NCBI GenBank assembly: GCA_041920465.1
Contig: JBHGXW010000060.1
Span: 19,192-83,191, forward strand
Direction: 5' to 3'
DNA from: Brevibacillus_H sp041920465
Lineage (GTDB): Bacteria; Bacillota; Bacilli; Brevibacillales; Brevibacillaceae
DNA length: 64,000 nt
Shown: positions 49,770 to 57,300 of the stretch, one piece after another
Layout of the letters: every line of letters begins with the position of its first letter
How positions within the stretch are numbered: the stretch's first letter is position 1
Notes under the pieces: model-generated
Seen by the model: the letters and a program-made list of their open reading frames with translations, nothing else
What the model was told of the DNA's origin: nothing
The model's database searches: none
Program-made: the position numbers and the translations under genes

Positions 49770-49788
49770 AATTCCGCCTTGGCGGTTT
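49770..49788 (+). terminator. Compact terminator after recO
   Basis: CCGCCTTGGCGG (49770-49781) folds on itself with a 4-base loop and is followed by seven T. Confidence 0.65.
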
Positions 49789-49902
49789 TTTTGTATTGCT
49801 TTTTGTTTATTCTAGTTTCAGCTTTTTATAAGCCTTTGCAGGAAAATGCCTTTCAATAGAGTAATACTAGGGATAGTAATGCTAACGAACCGGTGGTGAT
49901 CC

Positions 49903-50544
49903 ATCATCGAACTGACCAAACGACAAGAACAGATCCTTCAAATTGTCAAGGATGAAGGGCCGATCACAGGAGAGCAAATCGCGGAAAGACTAAATCTGAC
50001 CAGAGCTACCCTAAGGCCTGATCTGTCCATTTTGACAATGTCTGGTTATCTCGACGCAAGGCCGCGTGTCGGTTATTTTTACGCGGGAAGGCCGACCAAT
50101 TCCGTAATCAGTGAACAGCTGCGCAAGCTCATTGTCAACGATTACAAAGCGGTTCCGATTGTTGTACAGGAATCTGCTTCGGTTTATGACGCCATTTGTA
50201 CGTTGTTCCTTGAAGATGTGGGAACGTTGTACGTTGTCAACCAAAAAGGGTATCTTGCCGGCGTTGTGTCACGCAAAGACTTGCTTCGCGCTTCGCTTGG
50301 CAACAAGGCTTTGGAAGATATCCCGACCAGCATCATCATGACAAGAATGCCCAACATTGTTACCTGTTCACCTGATGAAACGTTGTTCCAGGCAGCCAAG
50401 AAGCTGATTGATTTTCAGATTGATTCCATGCCGGTGGTAAGACCGGTTCAAGATGACAGTCGAAGCTACGAATTACTCGGACGGGTGACCAAAACAACAA
50501 TTGCCAAAGCATTTGTTGAGCTTGGTCAGGAACCTGTTGTTTAG
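49903..50544 (+). CDS. ccpN: CcpN-type repressor (HTH plus CBS pair) with non-standard start
   Basis: The reading frame encodes IELTKRQEQILQIVKDEGPI and GEQIAERLNLTRATLRPDLS (a DeoR-like helix-turn-helix), ARPRVGYFYAGRP, and two CBS domains (VYDAICTLFLEDVGTLYVVN; IIMTRMPNIVTCSPDETLFQ). That is the full layout of CcpN/YqzB, about 212 residues in B. subtilis, which represses gluconeogenic genes on sugar and senses ATP/ADP. No ATG, GTG or TTG lies at the expected start: the in-frame codon where Met should be is TGA (49897). I place the start at ATC 49903, preceded by GGTGGTGAT. Alternatives are ATC 49906, or a frameshift just upstream. The frame has its first TTG only at 50032, inside the protein. 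It overlaps nothing and leads into ppsR. Confidence 0.8.
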   Translation: MIELTKRQEQILQIVKDEGPITGEQIAERLNLTRATLRPDLSILTMSGYLDARPRVGYFYAGRPTNSVISEQLRKLIVNDYKAVPIVVQESASVYDAICTLFLEDVGTLYVVNQKGYLAGVVSRKDLLRASLGNKALEDIPTSIIMTRMPNIVTCSPDETLFQAAKKLIDFQIDSMPVVRPVQDDSRSYELLGRVTKTTIAKAFVELGQEPVV

Positions 50545-50555
50545 GAGGGGAACGG

Positions 50556-51392
50556 ATGCAATCCAATCAGGAAGAACAGCTTGTTTATGTCGTTTCCGAC
50601 TCTATCGGAGAAACGGCAGAACTGGTAGTAAGAGCCGTGGCCAGCCAGTTTGATCCCAATCTTATTCAATTGCAAAAGTATCCGTATATTGAAGATAAAG
50701 AATCGATCAATGAAATTATCGCTTCCGCCAAAGAATCAAAGGCGATGGTCGTGTTCACACTGGTTATTCCCGAATTAAAGGAATATATTCTGCAAAAGGC
50801 AGCCGAAGCAGGGGTTACCATTGTAGATATCATGGGGCCATTGCTCAATTCTTTTCAGCATGTATTGAAACAGGAGCCAACAGGCAAACCAGGATTGGTT
50901 CGCAGACTGGACGAAGAGTATTTCCGCAAGGTGGACGCTATTGAATTTGCGGTCAAATACGACGACGGACGTGACCCGCGGGGGCTTTTGCGAGCGGATG
51001 TCGTGTTGATCGGTGTGTCTCGCACATCCAAAACTCCGCTCTCCATGTACCTAGCCAACAAACGGCTCAAAGTGGCCAATGTGCCGATCGTCCCGGAAAT
51101 TGAGCCTCCCGAAGAGTTATTTCAACTTCCACCGGAACGCTGCATCGGTTTGATCATAAACCCCGAACAATTAAACAGCATCCGCACCGAACGCTTGAAA
51201 GCACTGGGATTAACTGCCCAAGCCAACTATGCAACCATTGACCGGATTAAAGAAGAATTGGCTTACAGCAAGAAAATTATCCAGAGGATCGGCTGTCCGG
51301 TGATCGATGTCTCCAACAAGGCGGTTGAAGAAACAGCCAACATTATTCTCGAGATTATCCGACAAAATCAAATTAAAAATACAAGAAAGTAG
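50556..51392 (+). CDS. Pyruvate phosphate dikinase regulatory protein (YqfL/PpsR type)
   Basis: The 278-residue protein is a DUF299 bifunctional Ser/Thr kinase and pyrophosphorylase that turns PPDK or PEP synthase on and off. It has VYVVSDSIGETAELVVRAVA, VRRLDEEYFRKVDAIEFAVK, and the P-loop ADVVLIGVSRTSKTPLSMYL. It follows ccpN by 11 bases. In B. subtilis YqfL modulates CcpN activity, so the pair probably works together. GGAGGGG precedes ATG 50556. Confidence 0.94.
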   Translation: MQSNQEEQLVYVVSDSIGETAELVVRAVASQFDPNLIQLQKYPYIEDKESINEIIASAKESKAMVVFTLVIPELKEYILQKAAEAGVTIVDIMGPLLNSFQHVLKQEPTGKPGLVRRLDEEYFRKVDAIEFAVKYDDGRDPRGLLRADVVLIGVSRTSKTPLSMYLANKRLKVANVPIVPEIEPPEELFQLPPERCIGLIINPEQLNSIRTERLKALGLTAQANYATIDRIKEELAYSKKIIQRIGCPVIDVSNKAVEETANIILEIIRQNQIKNTRK

Positions 51393-51704
51393 AAAAAAGA
51401 AAAAGGAATTTCGATTCAATTGTCGAACCAGATTGTTACGAATAACAGGAAACCGTTCAGCAAAGAGTTTGAAAAAGAAGTTTAACAAATGATGGTAAGT
51501 GGTAAATTAGAAAAAAGCAAACCTTCAAGAAGGATTTTGCCGAAATTTGACGAATTAAAATACTCCATTGCAAAAATGTCCCTTACTTGACATAGAACGA
51601 TCCATTCCGGTTCGGCTTACATCCTGATTGGGGACACAAACGAAGGAGCTTACCTGATTGATGTATTTGGTAAACCTGAGTTTTTCAGTTAAAGGTGGAA
51701 AGAC
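51393..51704. other. Gene-free interval before dnaG
   Basis: No gene is supported in these 312 bases. A start-less open stretch at about 51596-51685 reads HSGSAYILIGDTNEGAYLID and ends FGKPEFFS; it may be a relic of a coding sequence. The first 90 bases are A-rich. A TTGACA at 51585-51590 is a possible -35 for dnaG but no good -10 follows at the right distance. Confidence 0.45.
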
Positions 51705-53555
51705 ATGACCCATTCCACTCCGGAAGAGCTCATTCATCGCGTACGCACTTCTGTAGACCTGGTAGAAATCGTAGGGGAATATGTGCAACTCAAAAAAAGC
51801 GGGCGAAGCTTAGTAGGTCTTTGCCCGTTTCATTCGGAAAAAACCCCTTCGTTTCACGTTAGTCCCGAGCGTCAGTTTTATCATTGCTTCAGTTGCAAAG
51901 CGGGCGGCGATGTTTTTAGCTTTTTGATGCAAATCGAGCAGCTCACATTTCCCGAAGCTTTGCAAAGAATGGCAGACCGTGCCGGTATCGAATTGCCCGC
52001 GGCAAAAAAAGACGATGGTCCCAAGAACGCTTCCAAGGTTCAAATGTATGAAGCGCATCGCCTCGTGGCGAAACTATACCATCACGTCTTGACTGCTACG
52101 CCTTATGGCAGTGAGGCGTTGCGTTATTTGAAGAAACGCGGCATTACGGATCAGACGATCAACGAATACCTGATCGGATTTGCACCTGACTCTTGGGATT
52201 TTACAACGCAGTTCTTGAAGAAGCGTGGTTTTTCTCTTTCCTTGATGGTGGAAGCCGGGCTCATCTCCGTGAACGAACAAGGCGACCGGTATTATGACCG
52301 GTTCCGCGGACGGGTGATGTTCCCGATTCACGACACACAAGGAGAAGTGATCGGATTCGGCGGCAGGGCTTTGGGGGATGGACAACCCAAGTACCTGAAC
52401 AGCCCGGAAACCCCACTGTTCCAGAAGAGCAAGCTGGTTTACAACATTCATCGTGCTCGTCCGATCGCGAGAAAACGCAACCAAATCGTCCTGTATGAGG
52501 GCTACCTCGATGTGATCTCTGCTTGGGCATCCGGTTTCGGAAATGGAGTGGCAACACTGGGCACATCCATGACAGAATATCAGGCGAGATTGATCAGTCG
52601 AAATGCCGATCAAGTTATTATCTGCTATGACGGTGATTCTGCCGGTCAAGAAGCAACGGCAAAAGCAATCGATTTGTTGCAGCAGGCAGGGTGTACAGTC
52701 CGTGTGGCTCCGCTTCCGCAGGGAGTTGACCCGGATGAGTATATCAGGCAGTACGGAGGGGAAGCTTTTTCGCAGCAGGTATTGCTGCAGGCCATGCCGG
52801 TTACAGCTTTTCGCTTGAAACATCTACGGACGAAACACGTAATTCAAGATGAAAGTGACCAAGCCCGATACTTGGAAGAGGCTTTACAAATTATTTCGCA
52901 ACTAAACAGCGCCATCGAACGAGACATGTATGAACGCCAATTGGCGGAAGAGTTTTCCTTATCGCTTGATGCCATTAAGCTGGAGTCACGAAAAGTGCAG
53001 AAACAACAAAAATTCTATGCACAAAGGGATAAAGTTGCTCCCGTATGGAATAATAGTATAAATAATGGCAAATCTATGGTCACCAAAACGTTACTTCCGG
53101 CTCATCTTAACGCAGAGCGAATGCTTTTGTACTACATGATGCGGAAAAAGGAAATCGCTGATCGGGTTCAACAAGAATGTTCGGTTGACTTTCAAGTAGA
53201 TGAACATAGCGCGTTGGCTGCATATTTGTTTGCCTATTATGCGGAAGGGTACACAGAAGACCCCGGACAATTTATTCATTACGTTGAAGATGAAAAGTGT
53301 AAGCAATTAGCCTCGGGATTGGCCATGATGGAGTACAAGGAAAACGTATCTGAGCAAGAGATCGGTGACTACATCAGACAGGTGAACAACTACCCAAAGC
53401 GTTTAGAATTGGAGCGACTGCGTGAGGAACTGCGCAGGCTTAACATGCAGACTTCCATGGCAGAAGATGAAGATGCATGTAAACAACTCGCCAAACAAGC
53501 AGCCATCGTTGGGATGAAGATTGTTGAATTGGAAAATGCTTTAAAGGAAGGGTAG
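51705..53555 (+). CDS. dnaG: DNA primase
   Basis: The 616-residue primase has the N-terminal zinc finger (LCPFHSEKTPSFHVSPERQF, HCFSCKAGGD), the RNA polymerase domain with IGFGGRALGDGQPKYLNS, the TOPRIM motifs VLYEGYLDVISAWASGFGN and ICYDGDSAGQEATAKAIDLL, and a helicase-binding C-terminus. It makes RNA primers at the fork. AAAGGTGG precedes ATG 51705. It is followed by sigA, forming the usual macromolecular synthesis operon of Bacillales. Confidence 0.98.
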   Translation: MTHSTPEELIHRVRTSVDLVEIVGEYVQLKKSGRSLVGLCPFHSEKTPSFHVSPERQFYHCFSCKAGGDVFSFLMQIEQLTFPEALQRMADRAGIELPAAKKDDGPKNASKVQMYEAHRLVAKLYHHVLTATPYGSEALRYLKKRGITDQTINEYLIGFAPDSWDFTTQFLKKRGFSLSLMVEAGLISVNEQGDRYYDRFRGRVMFPIHDTQGEVIGFGGRALGDGQPKYLNSPETPLFQKSKLVYNIHRARPIARKRNQIVLYEGYLDVISAWASGFGNGVATLGTSMTEYQARLISRNADQVIICYDGDSAGQEATAKAIDLLQQAGCTVRVAPLPQGVDPDEYIRQYGGEAFSQQVLLQAMPVTAFRLKHLRTKHVIQDESDQARYLEEALQIISQLNSAIERDMYERQLAEEFSLSLDAIKLESRKVQKQQKFYAQRDKVAPVWNNSINNGKSMVTKTLLPAHLNAERMLLYYMMRKKEIADRVQQECSVDFQVDEHSALAAYLFAYYAEGYTEDPGQFIHYVEDEKCKQLASGLAMMEYKENVSEQEIGDYIRQVNNYPKRLELERLREELRRLNMQTSMAEDEDACKQLAKQAAIVGMKIVELENALKEG

Positions 53556-53591
53556 CATCCATACACATTCCCGGGGAAGGAGGGAAAGCAG

Positions 53592-54710
53592 ATGAACAAA
53601 CAAAACATCACTCCAGATATGGAAGCTTCATCGATTGAGCAGGTAAAAGAACAGCTTGTCGAGCTTGGCAAGAAACGAGGCGTTCTTACCTATAAAGAAA
53701 TTATGGAGCGCCTTTCTGGTTTTGATCAAGACTCTGACCAAATTGATGAATTCTTTGAGTTTCTTGGAGATCAGGGCGTTGAGGTCACGAATGACAGTGA
53801 AGAAGACGTCGATGAATTAATGATGAAAGATGAGGATGTTGAGGAGTTCGACTTTGATGACCTCTCCGTACCGCCAGGGATTAAGATTAATGACCCCGTT
53901 CGGATGTATCTGAAGGAGATTGGGCGAGTTCCCTTGCTTTCAGCCGAAGAAGAAATCAAGTTGGCTCAACGAATCGAGCAAGGTGACGAGGAAGCAAAAC
54001 GCCGTTTGGCTGAGGCAAACCTGCGATTGGTTGTAAGTATCGCCAAACGCTATGTAGGCCGCGGAATGCTGTTCCTTGATTTGATTCAGGAAGGCAACAT
54101 GGGCTTGATCAAGGCGGTAGAGAAGTTTGACTACCGCAAAGGCTATAAATTTAGTACGTATGCGACCTGGTGGATTCGCCAAGCGATTACCCGCGCGATT
54201 GCCGATCAGGCGAGAACCATACGGATTCCGGTGCATATGGTAGAGACAATCAACAAACTGATTCGTGTATCCCGTCAGCTTCTGCAAGAGCTTGGACGTG
54301 AACCGGCACCGGAAGAGATCGCCGAAAAAATGGATCTCACTCCGGAAAAAGTGCGCGAAATCATGAAGATCGCTCAAGAGCCGGTTTCGTTGGAGACACC
54401 GATCGGGGAAGAAGACGACTCTCATTTGGGCGACTTCATTGAAGACCAGGATGCGCTTGCTCCGTCTGACGCTGCCGCTTATGAGCTTCTCAAGGAGCAG
54501 TTGGAAGACGTGCTTGACACGTTGACTGATCGTGAGGAAAACGTGCTTCGTTTGCGCTTTGGTTTAGACGATGGCCGAACCCGTACCTTGGAAGAAGTGG
54601 GTAAAGTATTCGGCGTCACCCGTGAACGGATTCGTCAGATTGAAGCCAAGGCACTCCGCAAGCTTCGTCATCCAAGCCGCAGCAAACGCTTAAAAGATTT
54701 CCTCGAATAA
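53592..54710 (+). CDS. sigA: Primary sigma factor SigA (RpoD)
   Basis: The 372-residue protein has region 1.1 (KEQLVELGKKRGVLTYKEIM), region 1.2 (INDPVRMYLKEIGRVPLLSA), region 2 (NLRLVVSIAKRYVGRGMLFL, YKFSTYATWWIRQAITRAIA), region 3 and region 4.2 (EVGKVFGVTRERIRQIEAKA, LRKLRHPSRSKRLKDFLE). Length and content match B. subtilis SigA (371). AAGGAGGG precedes ATG 53592, 36 bases after dnaG. Confidence 0.99.
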   Translation: MNKQNITPDMEASSIEQVKEQLVELGKKRGVLTYKEIMERLSGFDQDSDQIDEFFEFLGDQGVEVTNDSEEDVDELMMKDEDVEEFDFDDLSVPPGIKINDPVRMYLKEIGRVPLLSAEEEIKLAQRIEQGDEEAKRRLAEANLRLVVSIAKRYVGRGMLFLDLIQEGNMGLIKAVEKFDYRKGYKFSTYATWWIRQAITRAIADQARTIRIPVHMVETINKLIRVSRQLLQELGREPAPEEIAEKMDLTPEKVREIMKIAQEPVSLETPIGEEDDSHLGDFIEDQDALAPSDAAAYELLKEQLEDVLDTLTDREENVLRLRFGLDDGRTRTLEEVGKVFGVTRERIRQIEAKALRKLRHPSRSKRLKDFLE

Positions 54711-54736
54711 CCGATAAAGTAAATATGGAATGATTT

Positions 54737-54780
54737 CGCCTACGTTTCGCTTTTTATATGCTGCGTAGGCGTTTCTATTT
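54737..54780 (+). terminator. Hairpin after sigA
   Basis: CGCCTACG (54737-54744) pairs with CGTAGGCG (54764-54771) around a 19-base loop, followed by TTTCTATTT. Confidence 0.55.
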
Positions 54781-54821
54781 CGCATGCATGGCTGTCTGCT
54801 TTCCCAAGGAGGGTATATTCG

Positions 54822-55760
54822 TTGGACGATCAGAAAAGAAAGCTCATCATCACAGAGATTGAAAGTTGGAGAAAAAATCATCTATTGCCCGAGCATTATT
54901 GTATCTTCCTGTTAAATCTGTATACGGAAGGCGACCGGCCTGTCGGAAAAAGCAAAACGGGCTCACAAACATCTGGCAGAGGTAGTCAAGTCTCCGGAAT
55001 TTTTTCCCAAAAAGCTGGTTACGTCAATGATGAAACGGCATCTGATTACCAGTTTCGCGAAAACGGTGTTGTCGTTCGATCAAGCATCTCTTGGAAGATG
55101 ATTTGGTACTGGCTGTTGGGAGCCTGCGTGATTGCTGGTCTGATCTTGCTTGCTTTTCATTTTAACGGTTTTAGTACGCTAATGCAAATTGCCATTTCTT
55201 CCATTTTTATCCTGATAACGTACATACTGTCTTTGGCTTTGCGTCGCAAATCGCCGGCTTTGACACATGTCTCTCTCGCTATTTCTTTCTTCCTGCTCAT
55301 TTTGGCGGGCGTCTACTTCATCAAAGAGATGGGATTGTCGCAAACTGTCCTGCTCATTTTTATCGCGTTTATCTGTTTGCTGTGGTGTCTAAACGGACTC
55401 ATTTTTCGTTTTTCGTATTTGCTCTACATTGGTATTCTAGGGTTTGGCATCCTGTACGGCTATGTGACCACAAACCGGTTGGAAGAGCACTATACCTGGT
55501 GGTTGGCTGAATTGTACTGGGTACCGTTTGCCGTGTTGATGATCGGCTTTGGATTTCTCTTGCATGAAAGAAATCCGCAGCTTTCCGGAGTTTTGGCGTT
55601 TTGCGGTACGATATTGCTGTACGGTTCGGAGATTTCATCGCTTTATGTGACCGAAGCAAAACGTGACATCATCCAGCTTCTGTTGTTCATCAAAGTCTTT
55701 CTGAATTCTGGATTTATCTTTTTCACCCGTTCCTACTGGTTTCGCTGGCTTCGCCTGTAA
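54822..55760 (+). CDS. Multi-spanning membrane protein of unknown function
   Basis: The 312-residue protein has a cytoplasmic N-terminus with KRKLIITEIESWRKNHLLPE, which resembles the helical start of DUF2157-type proteins, then a Ser/Gly-rich linker and eight to nine membrane helices (for example WYWLLGACVIAGLILLAFHF, IAISSIFILITYILSLAL). I do not recognise a firm family. TTG 54822 follows CCAAGGAGGG. It lies after sigA and ends in a strong terminator. Confidence 0.7.
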   Translation: MDDQKRKLIITEIESWRKNHLLPEHYCIFLLNLYTEGDRPVGKSKTGSQTSGRGSQVSGIFSQKAGYVNDETASDYQFRENGVVVRSSISWKMIWYWLLGACVIAGLILLAFHFNGFSTLMQIAISSIFILITYILSLALRRKSPALTHVSLAISFFLLILAGVYFIKEMGLSQTVLLIFIAFICLLWCLNGLIFRFSYLLYIGILGFGILYGYVTTNRLEEHYTWWLAELYWVPFAVLMIGFGFLLHERNPQLSGVLAFCGTILLYGSEISSLYVTEAKRDIIQLLLFIKVFLNSGFIFFTRSYWFRWLRL

Positions 55761-55779
55761 AAGAGGCGGAGCTTTTTTT
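55748..55779 (+). terminator. Terminator after the membrane protein gene
   Basis: GCTTCGCCT (55748-55756) pairs with AGGCGGAGC (55764-55772, one G-T) followed by seven T. The stop codon lies in the loop. Confidence 0.85.
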
Positions 55780-55811
55780 CGTATTATCGGAAAGTTTAAC
55801 TGCTTTACATG
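55768..55811 (+). repeat. Dispersed repeat G, copy 1
   Basis: From GGAGC with its T-run through ATCGGAAAGTTTAAC, a T, and GCTTTACATG. It matches copy 2 at 63787-63829 except for one base substitution and small indels near the T-run. In both places the repeat begins with the 3' arm of a terminator. Confidence 0.75.
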
Positions 55812-55848
55812 TCTTTTCTTACTTGCTTGGCCTGTCATAAGTTAAGGT

Positions 55849-55885
55849 GGGCATGCTTTCGGTAGCTTATGCCGGGTGGGTTTTT
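55849..55885 (+). repeat. Dispersed element F
   Basis: GGGCATGCT and AGCTTATGCC form an imperfect hairpin that runs into GGGTGGGTTTTT. The end GCCGGGTGGGTT is the same as in element E and nearly the same as in A. It may terminate transcription before the acyl-CoA dehydrogenase promoter. Confidence 0.55.
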
Positions 55886-55917
55886 AAAAAAATAGTACGA
55901 AAAATCGTAAAATAGTG

Positions 55918-55923
55918 TATAAT
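55918..55923 (+). promoter_or_regulatory. Possible -10 of the acyl-CoA dehydrogenase gene
   Basis: TATAAT at 55918-55923. The -35 region has no good match. It overlaps a TACGA-AAAA-TCGTA inverted repeat at 55896-55909, a possible regulator site. Confidence 0.4.
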
Positions 55924-55936
55924 TATAGTAAGCATT

Positions 55937-55952
55937 CTGAGCAAGCGCTCAG
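55937..55952. promoter_or_regulatory. Palindromic operator candidate before the acyl-CoA dehydrogenase
   Basis: CTGAGCAAGCGCTCAG has perfect 6-base arms around 4 bases and lies just downstream of the predicted transcription start. Its form suits a TetR-family repressor of fatty-acid genes. Confidence 0.5.
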
Positions 55953-55965
55953 TCATGGATATTCA

Positions 55966-55979
55966 AGGAAGCGCTTTCA
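55966..55979 (+). promoter_or_regulatory. cre-like site before the acyl-CoA dehydrogenase
   Basis: AGGAAGCGCTTTCA matches the cre consensus TGWAANCGNTNWCA at 12 of 14 positions and contains the ideal GCGCTTTCA half. It lies between promoter and ribosome site. Confidence 0.5.
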
Positions 55980-56003
55980 CTTTACTGGAAGGAAGTGTAT
56001 CAA

Positions 56004-57143
56004 ATGAATTTTGATCTTACCCAAGAACAACGCATGCTGCACAAAATGATCCGTGAGTTTGCCAATGAAGTAGTGGCGCCTGGTGCGGATGAACGGGACA
56101 AAACGAAGCAATTCCCTGTCGAAATTTTTAAGCAACTGGCTGATTTGAATTTGCTTGGCTTGCCTTTTGATGAAGAGTACGGCGGTGGAGGGGCTGATTA
56201 TATAAGCTTTGCGCTTGTGGTTGAAGAACTGAGCCGGGCCTGTGCCTCTACCGGGATTACCTATTCGGCCCACATTTCGTTAGGGGGTGCTCCCCTCTCC
56301 CTGTTCGGCACGGAAGAGCAGAAGCAGAAGTACCTTACGCAGGTTTGCAGCGGTCAGAGCATGGGGGCATTTGGCTTGACTGAACCCAACGCCGGTTCTG
56401 ATGCAGGGGGAACGCGTACGACTGCTGTGAAAGAAGGGGACGATTGGGTGATTAACGGCTCAAAATGTTTTATCACCAATGCCTCTTACGCCAGGTTTTT
56501 GGCTTTAACCGCTGTGACGGACAAAGAAAAAGGTTCCAAAGGCATTACCGCGTTTATTGTTCCGACCGATGCTCCGGGCTTTACTGTTTTGAACAACTAT
56601 GAGAAGCTGGGTTTGCATAGCTCCAATACGACAGAATTGGTGATCGACAACGTCCGGGTTCCGCATGAGAACATCCTGGGTAAAGAAGGGGAGGGCTTTA
56701 AGCAGTTCTTGATTACGTTGGACGGCGGGCGGATCGGAATCGGCGCAATGGCTGTCGGTATTGCCCAAGCTGCTTATGACAAAGCCCTGCAATATGCCCG
56801 TGAGCGTCAAGCTTTCGGAAGCTCCATTTCCAAGTTTCAGGCGATTCAATTCAAATTGGCTGATATGGCCATGCAAATCGAGTTGGCCCGCAACATGGTG
56901 CTCAAAGCAGCGTGGCTGAAAGATAACGGCCGTAAATTTACCAAGGAAGCAGCCATGGCCAAATTGTACGCTTCCGAAATCGCGATGGCGGCTACCCATC
57001 AAGCGATCCAAATCCACGGTGGATACGGTTATATGCGCGAATACCAAGTAGAGCGGTTCTTCCGTGATGCCCGTCTCCTGGAGATTGGAGAAGGCACATC
57101 GGAGATTCTTCGTTCCGTTATTGCCCGTGAAATCGGCTGCTAA
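56004..57143 (+). CDS. Acyl-CoA dehydrogenase
   Basis: The 379-residue flavoenzyme catalyses the first step of beta-oxidation, making trans-2-enoyl-CoA. GAFGLTEPNAGSDAGGTRTT and FITNASYARFLALTAV bind FAD and substrate; KFQAIQFKLADMAMQIELAR and HQAIQIHGGYGYMREYQVER are the C-terminal signatures. The catalytic base is Glu in LEIGEGTSEILR. It is closest to the short-chain/butyryl type by motif, but chain length cannot be set. ATG 56004 is preferred over GTG 55995 because GGAAGGAAG then lies about 8 bases upstream. An operator candidate and a cre-like box precede it. It stands alone; no ETF or thiolase genes are near. Confidence 0.94.
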   Translation: MNFDLTQEQRMLHKMIREFANEVVAPGADERDKTKQFPVEIFKQLADLNLLGLPFDEEYGGGGADYISFALVVEELSRACASTGITYSAHISLGGAPLSLFGTEEQKQKYLTQVCSGQSMGAFGLTEPNAGSDAGGTRTTAVKEGDDWVINGSKCFITNASYARFLALTAVTDKEKGSKGITAFIVPTDAPGFTVLNNYEKLGLHSSNTTELVIDNVRVPHENILGKEGEGFKQFLITLDGGRIGIGAMAVGIAQAAYDKALQYARERQAFGSSISKFQAIQFKLADMAMQIELARNMVLKAAWLKDNGRKFTKEAAMAKLYASEIAMAATHQAIQIHGGYGYMREYQVERFFRDARLLEIGEGTSEILRSVIAREIGC

Positions 57144-57154
57144 GCTATCAAACC

Positions 57155-57187
57155 AACCCCTGTCTTTTTGTCGAGACAGGGGTTTTC
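57155..57187 (+). terminator. Strong terminator after the acyl-CoA dehydrogenase
   Basis: AACCCCTGTCT (57155-57165) pairs with AGACAGGGGTT (57174-57184), running into TTTTC. Confidence 0.92.
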
Positions 57188-57207
57188 TTCGCACGTGAGG
57201 CTGGGGC

Positions 57208-57246
57208 CCCGTCCGGCGGTCGGCTAACACCGCGGACGGGTTTTTT
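57208..57246 (+). terminator. Second terminator; composite element C
   Basis: CCCGTCC-G-GCGGT (57208-57220) pairs with ACCGC-GGACGGG (57229-57240), 12 pairs with one bulged G, then six T. The preceding GGGGCC, the loop CGGCTAAC and the outer arms relate it to element B, whose first hairpin has the loop CGGCTAGA. Confidence 0.85.
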
Positions 57247-57247
57247 C

Positions 57248-57277
57248 TTGGGCTTTTCTCGCCAAATAGGATAGAAT
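57248..57277 (+). promoter_or_regulatory. Possible promoter for trmK
   Basis: TTGGGC (57248-57253) and TAGAAT (57272-57277) are 18 bases apart, directly after the double terminator and 24 bases before trmK. Confidence 0.4.
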
Positions 57278-57300
57278 AGAGGGTACGGAAGGTGAAAAAC

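Noticed and set aside
55768..55830. Sigma-B or ECF promoter in repeat G
   Set aside because: GTTTAA or GGAAAGTTTAAC look like -35 elements, but the two copies do not share a -10 at a fitting distance.
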